Shown here: positions 1 to 10,135 of the stretch, in pieces
Numbering within the stretch: position 1 is the first letter of the stretch
Layout: each line of letters begins with the position of its first letter
NCBI GenBank assembly: GCA_039566865.1
Contig: CM076949.1
Location: 16,592,501-16,656,500 of the forward strand
DNA: 64,000 bases
Origin: Aurelia coerulea
Lineage: Eukaryota > Cnidaria > Scyphozoa > Semaeostomeae > Ulmaridae
Reading direction: 5' to 3'
The notes under the pieces: generated by a model
Told to the model about the DNA's origin: nothing
The model's database searches: none
The model's input: the letters and a program-made list of their open reading frames with translations, nothing else
Translations under genes and position numbers: made by a program

Positions 1-1190
1 AACATTTCAATACACTAGATAGAAAGAACAACAAACTAAAGGAAAACTTAATGTCTGTGTCACATTAGATATTAGGCAATGACATCAACAATTTGGAATA
101 CATGAAAGTGCATGCCTAGAGGATTGACATAAGACCAAGACAAAGAATTTCCAAATTTTCGGAGCAAGAAAATATTGCTTTGAGAATTCAGTCCAGACAG
201 CGTTATGCCGGAAGTAAACAAATTTCAAATTTCAAAAATCATTTTCTTGGCTATCGGTTTTCTAATTTGAAAAATGCTGTATTTCATAGAACTTCAGAGT
301 ATGCTTGATGATCTGGTCAGGAATTAAATGTGGATTTTGAAATTTCATGTTTTAGTATTTTTCCCATTTCCTGGATCACTGTATGGTCTGGCTTTTTTTG
401 CAATTTTTTAGAAAATTTTCGATAAACACACCTTAATAGAAGCTCCGAAAACGAGGGAAAATCCCTCTTTGTCATTCTTTTCCTTTGGTAACTGTTTTGG
501 GGGCAATCTCAGGCAGCATGACATCTGCCCCCTGCATTGGCAGGCCTGTCAAACCAAACGAGGTAGCCCTACAAAATGCAGACTGCTATCCTGAACATTT
601 ATATATTCATCGAGATTGAAAGAAAATAAAAACTTTCTTTTGTGGAATACAGTGGCTGTTTGGTTGGGGAAAGGACAAAACAAACTTTGAAACATTCTTA
701 TAAATCACTTTCGCATCACTCCACATCCACTGTTGTATCGATGAACGCCTGAAAACAGCAGCAATAAGGTTTGCAGGGTGAAAATCTTCGAGATCATCTT
801 GAACAGAATCTATTCATTGATAGCTTTCTTCAGATGAAATTTGCATGTTCTGCCACTTGGCGAAATATTTCAAGCAATAAGATTCCTCTAAAAACAACCA
901 TGTTACTAATTTTCAAAAGAAAGACTCCACCCAAGAGAGGCTGATTCTCAACAATCCAGCTCAGCTTTTAATGGTTGAAAACATCAATGTGAATTGCAGT
1001 AAATTTGGGGTACTCCGCCTTTTTCTTGATAAGCTGTAATGATTACAGGGACGTAGGAAGCAGCTTTTGATTGAGGAGGGCAATTGTTCTTAAAAAATTA
1101 GAGAATAACACATCTAGGCCCCCTTGCCACCTGCCCCTGCTTCCTATTGGCCTGTATGATTTAAGAACATGAGGCTAAGTAATTTATGTC
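1..1190. other. AT-rich stretch without recognised genes
   Basis: No long open frame, splice-like exon or repeat shared with the rest of the window was recognised here. It ends where the foldback element begins. Confidence 0.5.
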
Positions 1191-1591
1191 TTATAGACCA
1201 GGCTATGAATGAGGTACGGGTCACTTCTAAGCGGAGAAATTTAAATGGGTATCTTGAGGTACCTATGACCCTAGGCATCTTGGAACGTGATGGTGATCAG
1301 CGATCTGCTGGGGTTTAGGGGGTGAAATCGGGGGTTAAAGTTTGACCACTATGAGCAAGCACCTCTGCGGAGGAGAAACACGGTTTTCCTTTTAAATGAC
1401 GCACTGGCTGGCTTTGATCTGACCAAATTAAGCCAAAAGCCACCAGATACTGAAGTTAGATGTTAATAGATGATTGACAGCTCATCAAAAAGTGGTCACG
1501 TGACATGAAATCACCCTTTTCCTTATATGGTAACTATCAATAAATGGCCAAATCTGCTATAAAATGAGGAAACTATAACTAGCGTCACTTT

Positions 1592-2289
1592 TAATAGGGA
1601 TAAGAATGAAATTTTTATCCCAGTTAATTCGCGGAAGATGCTGCGAGCGTTCGTTTATAAAGGTGTCCCACAACCTTGTTACGATTCATTTGGCTATGAT
1701 GTGCGTAACTACACGTATCCCTCAATTATCAGCAGATCGTTTTATTCACTTTTCTAAATACTTTTACCAGAAGCGAAGAAATAGGTTGACCAATAAAGCA
1801 GTCAATCTTTCGCAGTATGCGTTTTGTAGACAATAGATTTGGAAATCTTTCGATTTGGTTTTCGCATTCAGTTTAAAAGCCAAAATTGTGTCAAGTTGCC
1901 TTCGCATTTGGACATTGAAGGCAAAGCAGAAGGCGTGGTAAAGATCTGGCATTTCGTAAGGTTTTGCGATTTCTTTCACCCACCCACCCACAACCTAACC
2001 TAAAATGGTACCATGCTCCTTTATTTTCATGACAGGGATGTCTGTCTCTGCCATGGACATTGAGTGCACTGGTTTGTGGAGAAAAAATCTAAACATTTTT
2101 CTCTAACCCCCAACTATTTCGGTTGCTGCGGGAGTGCACATTTGACCAGTGCATTTGAAATCCCAAACTTTGGCCCCGGTGATGAGAGAAAACTGCCATT
2201 GGTATCTGGCAACTGGCAAATTATATATTTGTGATTGTTCTCAGCTCTGAGGGGCCACATTATTTTTTCTCTGAAGCAAGAATTAATGC
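1592..2289. other. 698-bp block present only in the left foldback arm
   Basis: The left arm reads continuously against the right arm up to ...CGTCACTTTTA and resumes at ATGCTTTATTTG. The right arm has these two joined near 6977-6978. The block is therefore an insertion on the left or a deletion on the right. TTA/TTAA-like bases lie at both junctions, but no terminal inverted repeat was seen. Short open frames inside (1606-1836 plus strand, 1764-1991 minus strand) resemble nothing recognised. Confidence 0.45.
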
Positions 2290-2697
2290 TTTATTTGAAC
2301 TATTTGTACCATTGTCAGCATGCATAATACCACGTGATAATTATGAAAGGAAAGCATACCTAATACTCTGTGTCAATGTCTTGGTCACTTTCCTCGTCAT
2401 CCTAAGAAAAACGTCATCTTCCGCTTCCACCAGCAATTCTTCAATATCTTCTGGGAATACACTCTCAATCCACTTGATTTCAAATGATCTTTCCCATCCA
2501 TGCTGAGGCTTAATTCATACGTTGAACTTTAGTCGAGTTAAATTCAATTGCTATTGAGTCCGACATAGACGCGACCAAAGTTCGTCTTTGATTCAGACGT
2601 CAAATTTTGTGTTAGATTCAATTCAAAAACTTTGTCACAGGGGAAGTTCGAGGGAAGCATACATGAAGTAGCTCGTAAATGTTTCAGTCTCTTCAAA

Positions 2698-4017
2698 ATG
2701 GCGCCATTGGAGAGAAACAAAGTTTTGGCTCTCGTTACAAAAATAATTAGGGAAAGAAAACGACGATTTTCAATACAAAGAGCTATCCTTTTTATCATCG
2801 CGCAGAGACGGAATTTATTATTCAACGTTTCAAGTTTGCTTGCTGAATTGCTGACGAGTTTGAGAGAAAGTGGAGAAAGTGAGCCTATTCCCCTCAGAGC
2901 ATGCCGACGTTTGAGCAGAAATGGTGGATGGTGGGAATTGGTTTGGAGTACTTACTCCGATGAAAGATTCAAGAAGACGTTTCGTCTATCAAGAGACACA
3001 TTTCAACTTATCCTTGGAAGGTGTTATGAATCTTTAAAGAAAGAAACCATCGCAGAAGAACCCATCAGTCCCGAATGCCGTCTTGCTGTTTGTTTGTATC
3101 GTCTCGGAAGGGGAGACTATCTCTACACAATTGCAGAGCTGGCTGGAATTGGAGAGTCAACTCTGTGTGGCATCGTAGTTGAGGTTTGTCAGCTTATCGT
3201 TGAAAACTTCTGGGGGGAAACAGTGACAAATTTTTGGCCTGACACTGAGGAAAAGCTGCAAGAATTAATGGAATCAATGGATGCTGAATGGCAATTCACA
3301 TATGCATATGCAGCTATAGATGGCAGTCACATTCCAATTCGCTGTCCCCCTGGAGGTGCTGAGGCTGCGAAAGAATACCATAATTTTAAAAACTTTTATT
3401 CCATAATCTTGATGGCCATAGTGGATGCAAAATACCGGTTCATTTGGGGGAGTTGTGGTTATCCAGGCAATTCTCATGACTCTATGATTTTCCAGTCAAC
3501 AGACCTGTATGCAGATTTGTGTTCAGGCAGATTCCCAAGCATTGCACACAAAGAGGGGGATGTTTTGATACCTCCTTTACTTCTTGGAGATGGAGCCTTC
3601 CCATTTCATCCATGGCTGATGAAACCATACTCGCAAGCTATCCTAAAGGCTGATGACAAATATTTCAATTATAGGCTCAGTAGAGCTCGTATGGTGACAG
3701 AAGGAGCATTTGGCAAATTAAAAGGGCGCTGGAGGATTCTTTCAAGAAAATGTGAGAGTACGGTCAGCACAGTCAAAGCTGTAACGTTAGCATGTGTAGT
3801 CCTGCACAATCTTTGCATCGAAAGAGGTGATGTCACTCTGCGTCATTGGGATATAACCCATGACCCTGAAAGGAATGAGAGGCGACCAACTGAGCTTGTT
3901 AGAGACATGCTGCATATGACCTACAACACACGAATTCGTGACAACAGCAAACAAGCAGGAAAAATCAGAGACATCTTAAAAAGGAAATTTCATGATGAGA
4001 AACAGAACAATGTATAA
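2698..4017 (+). CDS. PIF-Harbinger DDE transposase (DDE_Tnp_4-type nuclease)
   Basis: This is the catalytic protein that cuts and rejoins the element's ends. From the first ATG the frame is uninterrupted for 439 residues, within the normal range for Harbinger transposases. The open frame extends 66 nt upstream to a TTG, but the ATG after CTTCAAA is the likeliest start. The N-terminal third contains an HTH-like segment (around YLYTIAELAGIGESTLCGIV). The DDE triad can be placed: D208 in AAIDGSHIPI, D243 in IVDAKYRFIWGSCGYPGNSH, and E335 in RMVTEGAFGKLKGRWR. The family motif LLGDGAFPFHPWLMKPY lies between D2 and E. The C-terminal VVLHNLCIERGD also matches the family. All catalytic residues are present, so the enzyme could be functional. 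Its partner is the Myb-like protein encoded on the opposite strand. Confidence 0.92.
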   Translation: MAPLERNKVLALVTKIIRERKRRFSIQRAILFIIAQRRNLLFNVSSLLAELLTSLRESGESEPIPLRACRRLSRNGGWWELVWSTYSDERFKKTFRLSRDTFQLILGRCYESLKKETIAEEPISPECRLAVCLYRLGRGDYLYTIAELAGIGESTLCGIVVEVCQLIVENFWGETVTNFWPDTEEKLQELMESMDAEWQFTYAYAAIDGSHIPIRCPPGGAEAAKEYHNFKNFYSIILMAIVDAKYRFIWGSCGYPGNSHDSMIFQSTDLYADLCSGRFPSIAHKEGDVLIPPLLLGDGAFPFHPWLMKPYSQAILKADDKYFNYRLSRARMVTEGAFGKLKGRWRILSRKCESTVSTVKAVTLACVVLHNLCIERGDVTLRHWDITHDPERNERRPTELVRDMLHMTYNTRIRDNSKQAGKIRDILKRKFHDEKQNNV

Positions 4018-4064
4018 ATTGCAAAAAAATACCAACTCTCTATTAAAACGTTAACTTTCATTTA

Positions 4065-4305
4065 CCGTAAAGGCCCTATTAAGCCCCCCCCCCCCTCACT
4101 TATACCAAATTCCAGAGGTTACCAAAGATTCTCCATTTATTGAGCTAAATAAGTTTGCATGTTAATTTTGATTTGTTTCGAGAAAACTTTGTCAAATTCA
4201 TGTATTCAACTCATAACATTTTAAACGGCAAAATGTGGTACAAAAAGGACTAACAACCGTCAAAAATTGAATAAGCCCCCTGGGGGCTTAATAGAGCTTT
4301 TACGG
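4065..4305. mobile_element. 241-bp MITE between the two Harbinger genes
   Basis: Inverted ends are CCGTAAAGGCCCTATTAAGC on the left and GCTTAATAGAGCTTTTACGG on the right. TTA flanks both sides (4062-4064 and 4306-4308), giving a probable 3-bp target duplication. C-rich and G-rich tracts adjoin the termini (about 4083-4096 and 4276-4287). It contains no coding frame and lies in the convergent 3' space of the Harbinger genes, a harmless position. Confidence 0.65.
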
Positions 4306-4986
4306 TTATAACATTCTGTTCCCTGTATGAGTGAGACTAGTATAAATGAATAAATATAGATTCAAAAATTAGTTCTTGCTTGCTTTTCCAAAGAAAGGCA
4401 AGTTTATTCATGCAGAAGTATAACAACAACAAAACAAATGATAAATGAAAACACACTGTGGCAATAGACTGTCCCTTGTTATTAGGTACATGACTTGTAC
4501 ATTATGAATTTTTTCTATATCAAGGATGCAAGTTTTGGATCCTGAAAAAGAAACAAAGCTCCAAAATTGTGCGAAGAAAGCCCTATCAATGTGCAGTCTC
4601 AATCCAGATGCCAAGCAACATTTTATTATTTAAAAAGTGCACTTTTGAAATGCAGAACTTTTTGGAATTTTTAGGAGAATATTTGTTGGGGAACATGGTA
4701 TCTCTCTTGTGAACTACAAATATTGGAAAGGTTCTAAAATATCTTTTAAAATAAAGCAAGTAAGAGTTGCTCATTGCTGAAGATGATATCACATTTTAGC
4801 CTTAGTTCTTACTCTTGCTTTCTTTTTCGTAACAGGGCTTGACATCAGTATTCTCAAAAGTATGCAGTGACTGCCATAAGCACCATGGAAATATGCCTAC
4901 ATGATCTCACTTTGTATATACACATTTAAGTTTATGTTTTTTGTATTATAAATGTCTTACTAATGTTTGATATTGTCAAAAACTAA

Positions 4987-6000
4987 TCACCACAACTGTT
5001 CATAAATAGCAGTGTTTTCATTTTCTTCATTCTGTTGACTTTTGACATTCTGTGGATTTTGATGGAAATTTGGGACAGTGGCAGTTGCTGGCATACGTGG
5101 TTGCATCATAGGCGGATAAAACCCAGTTGCCCAATTCATGCCCATGTTTGTGGCTTGTGTGTGAGCATTACTATGATTTTGAAAACCTGAGGAAGTAGCA
5201 GCAGCCATATTTTGTTGCCCAAATATCATGCTGAACAACCTCAACTCCTGCTGTCTTGCCCTTTCATTTTCTTCCTCAAAATACTTGATGAGTCTCTCTG
5301 TTGGGTCATTGTCCAACGTTTGGGTGAGTTTTTTGAGAAGGTCAGTTACAGCTCCAGTTGTCTCCTCCTTCTTTGACCTCTTTCGCATCTTGGTAGGGAC
5401 AAACATTCGCTTTGGCTGGGCTTCTTCTTGTTCGTCTCCATTTTGCGGAGTTGAGGGAACACTGCTACTGGATGATATGGAGAAACTACTTCCCTCCCCT
5501 GGACTGGGTGATGGTGAATGTTCTTTTCGCTTCCTGTTGACTGAGCTTGGCTCTATGGCCTGTTCTGGCTGACAAGATGCCCTTGTTTGAACCAGAGGGA
5601 GCAGCTGATTAAACCATTTCCCATACCCTTTGTCTTCTTGGAAACGTTTGATCCCCGAGGCTGTTTTCATGGTCAAGGCAGCTTTTTTGCATTCTGAAAT
5701 ACAACGTTTGAACTTCTCTCTGGTTTGGCCAATGTCATATGGGAAATCCTCTTCCCTTGAAAGGCAACGTTTCTTTAACTCTGCAATAATTTTCTCGTAA
5801 TAGCCCCCGTTCTTTGCGGTTTTTACATTAGTAAAAATAAGTTTCTTCTGATAAATTTCACTGTTGCAAATAATGTCAACCAAATCGTCTGTGCAAGCTT
5901 CACTCCATTTAGCCTTTCTGCCAACTCTTTTGCCTTTCTGTTTCGCAGGCTTAGGCCCTGTTGGCCTATCCACTTTCAACGAGCATGATTCATTTACCAT
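4987..6000 (-). CDS. Harbinger Myb/SANT-like DNA-binding protein
   Basis: This is the second Harbinger protein, which in studied elements binds the transposon ends and brings the transposase to the nucleus. The first in-frame ATG is at 6000 and gives 337 residues. The frame is open further upstream to about 6126 without an ATG, but that extension runs over a copy of the terminal repeat (6078-6094) and is probably not coding. After a basic stretch (KPAKQKGKRVGRKAKW) comes a trihelix/SANT-like domain with the aromatic anchors KWSEACTDDLVDII and YGKWFNQLLPLV. A Ser/Pro-rich linker follows, then a basic patch and an acidic/Gln-rich helix (LIKYFEEENERARQQELRLF) near the C-terminus that could mediate pairing with the transposase. 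No internal stops are present. A spliced upstream start cannot be excluded. Confidence 0.8.
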   Translation of the reverse strand: MVNESCSLKVDRPTGPKPAKQKGKRVGRKAKWSEACTDDLVDIICNSEIYQKKLIFTNVKTAKNGGYYEKIIAELKKRCLSREEDFPYDIGQTREKFKRCISECKKAALTMKTASGIKRFQEDKGYGKWFNQLLPLVQTRASCQPEQAIEPSSVNRKRKEHSPSPSPGEGSSFSISSSSSVPSTPQNGDEQEEAQPKRMFVPTKMRKRSKKEETTGAVTDLLKKLTQTLDNDPTERLIKYFEEENERARQQELRLFSMIFGQQNMAAATSSGFQNHSNAHTQATNMGMNWATGFYPPMMQPRMPATATVPNFHQNPQNVKSQQNEENENTAIYEQLW

Positions 6001-6255
6001 AACTCCAACGGCATCTTCTTCATCCTCCTCCTCTCCTTCCCCTGCACAAATACTAAGCAATTCTTTGAATGTTATCGATTGAATTTGACTCGACAAAAAT
6101 CCATCGTCTAAACCCAAGTCGCACTTGAGTCAAATAATCTGACAGAGCATCATAAACTTGAGTCGAGTTTAACAAAAATATGACAGTTGGATTTAGACGA
6201 CGCATTTATCATGGATTTATCATGGATTTAATTGATTGATTGAATTTGACTCGAC

Positions 6256-6657
6256 TGGAGGAAGCAACGATATATCTACAACTTTGTCTTGATTGAGGTA
6301 CTTTCTGTCGAAAAGCTTCTTCCGAGCGGTATCCACATCGTTCTGACGACATCCATATAAAAGGCAAACATATTCTTCAAGTTCTTCGATTATTTTTTCT
6401 TCGATACTCCATGAAGACCCAAGGGCGTTAAAAGTGTTTATAAATTTTTCATATTTGAAAATGAAAAATTTATAAACACTTTTAACGTTCTTGGGTCTTC
6501 ATGGAGTATCGAAGAAAAAATAATCGAAGAACTTGAAGAATATGTTTGCCTTTTATATGGATGTCGTCAGAACGATGTGGATACCGCTCGGAAGAAGCTT
6601 TTCGACAGAAAGTACCTCAATCAAAACAAAGTTGTAGATATATCGTTGCTTCCTCCA
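6256..6657. repeat. Near-perfect 197-bp hairpin at the foldback centre
   Basis: Bases 6256-6452 are the reverse complement of 6461-6657 with about three mismatches (for example AGGGC versus AGAAC near 6425) and an 8-base loop (6453-6460). The right arm is in-frame coding sequence of an Academ-like protein. A transcript from either side would fold into a long double-stranded stem. Confidence 0.9.
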
Positions 6658-7375
6658 TGCCAGTCATCTTTGCGACTACATATTTTAGGAGCAAATGTTA
6701 TCACAAGAATCTGGAACCTCTCCGACCAAAGACAGATCACGCTACCAGACATATCTCAGCATGGATGGGAAAGATCATTTGAAATCAAGTGGATTGAGAG
6801 TGTATTCCCAGAAGATATTGAAGAATTGCTGGTGGAAGCGGAAGATGACGTTTTTCTTAGGATGACGAGGAAAGTGACCAAGACATTGACACAGAGTATT
6901 AGGTATGCTTTCCTTTCATAATTATCACGTGGTATTATGCATGCTGACAATGGTGCAAATAGTTCAAATAAAGCATAAAAGTGACGCTAGTTATAGTTTC
7001 CTCCTTTTATAGCAGATTTGGCCATTTATTGATAGTTACCATATAAGGAAAAGGGTGATTTCGTGTCACGTGACCACTTTTTGATGAGCTGTCAATCATC
7101 TATTAACATCTAACCTCAGTATCTGGTGGTTTTTGGCTTAATTTGGTCAGATCAAAGCCAGCCAGTGCGTCATTTAAAAGGAAAACTGTGTTTCTCCTCC
7201 GCAGAGGTGCTTGCTCATAGTGGTAAAACTTTAACCCCCGATTTCACCCCCTAAACCCCAGCAGATCGCTGATCACCATCACGTTCCAAGATGCCTAGGG
7301 TCATAGGTACCTCAAGATACCCATTTAAATTTCTCCGCTTAGAAGTGACCCGTACCTCATTCATAGCCTTGTCTA
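6461..7375. repeat. Right arm of the foldback element
   Basis: This is the unbroken arm. From the inside it holds the nuclease-family coding fragment (to 6921) and then about 450 bp of non-coding terminal sequence ending TTGTCTA. The non-coding part pairs with 1194-1591 and is rich in conserved short blocks such as GTCACGTGACC and the CCGCAGAGG region. Confidence 0.8.
6466..6921 (+). pseudogene. C-terminal fragment of an XPG-nuclease (Academ-like) transposon protein
   Basis: The open frame reads through SSWSIEEKIIEELEEYVCLL, then a YGCRQNDVDTARKKLF segment and LLPPCQSSLRLHILGANVIT, ending in an acidic tail with a stop at 6921. The pattern of LPPC, a short spacer, R/GAN, then IW, followed by a HGWE motif, is the C-terminal signature of a large uncharacterised metazoan family with an upstream XPG/FEN-like nuclease. 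The same pattern (LPPDIKSLRMKFKRAN, then YGWES) occurs in the 41-kb gene of this window. No start, nuclease core or zinc finger is present, so this is only a tail. Part of it is duplicated in inverted form at 6256-6452, and the downstream part at 2290-2506. Confidence 0.7.
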
Positions 7376-7442
7376 TTAACATTCCACTGTTCGTTACACT
7401 GACTTGCTCTGACCTAATTTCAGAGGGAACGCTCCATCACAG

Positions 7443-7735
7443 TTGCCCTACCCAACCCAACCCAGCCCTACCGTACCTTACCCTAGATCCTACCCTAGAT
7501 CCTACCCGAGATGCTACCCGAGATCCTACCCTAGATCCTACCCTAGATCCTACCCTACCCTAGATCCTACCCTACCCTACCCTACCCTACCCTACCCTAC
7601 CCTACCCTACCCTACCCTACCCTACCCTACCCTACCCTACCCTACCCTACCCTACCCTACCCTACCCTACCCTACCCTACCCTACCCTACCCTACCATAC
7701 CCTACCCTACCCTACCCTACCCTACCCTACCCTGC
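7443..7735. repeat. (CCCTA)n pentanucleotide array with a 12-bp variant
   Basis: The first part is built on CCTACCCTAGAT-type units (about 7484-7560). The rest is an almost pure CCCTA/CTACC pentamer run of about 170 bp. It directly follows the foldback's right flank. The Pro/Tyr-rich frames it generates are artefacts. Confidence 0.95.
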
Positions 7736-8365
7736 AAAACGGACAAAATATAAACCAGCAAAATATGTGAAGTCAGCTACATCCCTGATATCTTTGAGTT
7801 ACTATCTTTAAAGCACTCTCCTACATATCATAGGCAAATAGATACATTGTAAGTACTGAATTGAAATCTTTAATGCAATTAAGTGCCTTGGTTACTTTGG
7901 AGAAAGATCCAAATTTCTCAAGCATGGAAAAGTTTTATTTCAAATTTACATAACAGTTGGGTTGGATTGAAAGATTTGAATCATCCCGCAAAGACATAAA
8001 AGCACAACGCCAACCTCAAGAATTCAATTTGATATTTTGCATGGAAAAAGGTGCGCAGTGAAATTGCTCGTGTCTGAAGGGAAAGCCTCAAAAGTCCAAA
8101 CATTTTATTAAAGTGGTAATTGACAATAAAGGATAGAATGCTAAACATAGATTTCATCACAAAAAAAATTACAAAGGCGGAGGACATTCTCCGTGACTCT
8201 TCAAATGGAATTTACATCAAAGCTAGACTAGTTGACGGAGATCAATCAATAGCTAACTCGAGAGCTGCATATGCAAGTTTTGAGCCCCTGGCTCTGCCAT
8301 TCGTCAACGGTTAATGCCACCATACCACGGTTCATTTTGAATTAATTAAATAACTTCAGTTACAC

Positions 8366-8600
8366 GGGGGGAGAGGGGGGGGGGTACTTCACTATCCAAT
8401 CATACCGGGATGTGGACCAGTTTTGGGTGGTTTTTGGCACGAAAATTCTGAGAAATTCCGGGATTGGGTGTGGGATTGGGTCTCAAAATCCCGCCTCCTA
8501 TATTCCGGGATAGGCTCATAACAGAAATTCTTGGAGCCCACACTCCTATATGACCCAACAGTGAAATGCCCACACTCCCATATGACCCCCCCCCCCCCCC
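8366..8600. repeat. G-run bracketed repeat element
   Basis: It begins with a long G tract followed by TACTTCACTATCC and ends with ATATGACC and a long C tract. The interior repeats CCGGGAT/GGGATTGGGT and CCCACACTCC(T/C)ATATGACC motifs. This matches the design of the elements at 19.3, 30.7 and 59.3 kb. Confidence 0.5.
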
Positions 8601-8979
8601 GCGCCTGAGTAGGACCTATGATATTCTATTTCTAAACAGAGGCAACTATGTATTACTAGACAATGCAATTCAAATGTGTGTGTTGCCAGTAGGCAACGGA
8701 AGAGAGACCTGGCATCAGCAGGGGCAGGCAAGTACTGTAAAATATGTGACCCCATGTTTGTCGGTTCTTTTATTTACACAGTACGACTTTCCTCTCAAAA
8801 CAACAAGTTTTTGGGACAAAGGTGAAATTTGAATATCAATCTTCCTTTTCCAGTTAGCAATCAAGTTTTCTAACCTCCTATCCAATCAAAATCCTTAGTT
8901 TTACCTGTAAACTGGTTCTGCCTTTAGCTTTGTCTGCTAACGGTACGGGAATAAGACCAGAAATTCTAATTTTTCACCG

Positions 8980-9365
8980 TGGTTCTACCTTTGTCTGGCA
9001 AATTGGGTCAGGATTTCAAATTTTCCATCAAAAGCGGTCCAGCGGCCCTATCTTTGTCCGGCAACCAGTTTTGGGAAACTTGTTGTAATTTCATGGCTAC
9101 AAGTACCACTTGCTTTAAAAAGCAATAGTTGGTCGAAACTACCGGTTTTTGGGGGCAGACATCGTCAGTGATACCATAGTCATAAGAAAGGAAGAAGTTC
9201 CCTTCTTTTATGAATATGCTATGGTGATACATCTTGTTAAAATTGTGCTCCAAAATGAATGAAAATAACAGCAAAAATTTGCAACAAAAAACGACCAGAT
9301 ATTTGGAACAAAGGTGATGGAAAATGTTAACGTTAACTACTGGTTTTTGGACAAAGGTAGGACCA
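8980..9365. repeat. Probable MITE with imperfect terminal inverted repeat
   Basis: The left end TGGTTCTACCTTTGTCTGGC pairs with the right end GACAAAGGTAGGACCA. The interior repeats parts of the end (CTATCTTTGTCCGGC near 9048). No clear target duplication was found. Confidence 0.4.
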
Positions 9366-10135
9366 TCGTTCCAAGTATGAAATCTTGCTTGCACTCATTG
9401 CGGTTCCAGTAATGACTCAAAATCAATGGAAACATGAACCTCTTATCAGCTCGTCGGATATGTCTGTATTCAATTATGAATCACATGTAAAGTTAAAAGA
9501 AGTTTACGTAGCTAGGTCCTCTACTAATCCACCTACCACACTCCTACCACTGTTTAAAATAGCCCCAAAGGTACACGATTTGTATCCTAGATAGTTGAGC
9601 CAGTTGAGCGGTTGATCAGGTCCTCGGATATGAACTATCGAAAACGGAGGCTATCGAAAACGTTGATGCAAGATTGTTTCCTTCCTTGGAAAATACATCA
9701 CCAAATTCGAAAGAATAAGCACACAGCAATGTCACATAACCTACTAGGCACGAGCAAAAGATAAACACTAAACTTATTTATAAACAATGTTAGTCAACTA
9801 AAAAATTTAGAGTTGAGATATCGAGTTTCAACTAATTGAGGAATGCAGTCGCTGAATTTGCTGAATCCATTGCATTACAGCCAGCATGTCAGCTTCAAAT
9901 GGGTTCGATGAAAGGCTGCCCTTTGCTCAGAATATTCCCAGCGAAAGTTGCGAAAGTGCAGGTGATTTGAGACCCCGGTCTTTTTCGATGACTTGGCTCA
10001 ATTCCAACAAAAGTTCCTGACAAATTTGCCTGAGGGACAAATTTCTTATTCTTTGTATCGTAGTACGCACGGTAAAGTATTCAATTTATGTTTTCATCAA
10101 AGGATTGCTAAATGAAAATAAGTTATAAGACTTAC

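Larger units (their letters stand above)
2531..6256. mobile_element. PIF-Harbinger DNA transposon (two-gene)
   Basis: Terminal inverted repeats of about 18 bp are visible: AGTCGAGTTAAATTCAAT at 2531-2548 and ATTGAATTTGACTCGACT at 6239-6256, with one mismatch. A further copy of the terminal motif lies inside at 6078-6094. Between them are a DDE transposase gene (plus strand) and a Myb/SANT-like gene (minus strand), arranged tail to tail, the usual two-gene plan of PIF-Harbinger elements. The TWA duplication expected for the superfamily is not visible at these ends, and the left flank (2507-2530) has no partner in the foldback. Insertion was probably accompanied by a deletion of the host element. 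Confidence 0.8.
1194..7375. mobile_element. Foldback (giant inverted-repeat) DNA element, Academ-derived, with later insertions
   Basis: The outer ends match in inverted orientation from TAGACCAGGCTATGAATGAG on the left to its complement on the right, and the 3-bp sequence TTA lies directly outside each end (1191-1193 and 7376-7378). The right arm is continuous (6461-7375). The left arm is split: 1194-1591 pairs with about 6978-7375, 2290-2506 pairs with 6752-6977, and 6256-6452 pairs with 6461-6657. The palindrome centre is near 6456. Read this way, the ancestor was about 1.8 kb with two arms of about 915 bp. A 698-bp block (1592-2289) and a PIF-Harbinger element (2531-6256) interrupt the left arm, and about 94 bp of that arm (partner of 6658-6751) is missing. 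Each arm holds the 3' coding end of an Academ-like gene. The inverted pairing is seen directly; the order of events is inferred. Confidence 0.8.

Noticed and set aside
7560..7735. Internal telomere sequence
   Set aside because: The unit is the pentamer CCCTA, not the animal hexamer CCCTAA.
7443..7811. Pro/Tyr/Thr-rich open frame of 122 codons
   Set aside because: It is the translation of the (CCCTA)n array; all frames through such a repeat stay open.
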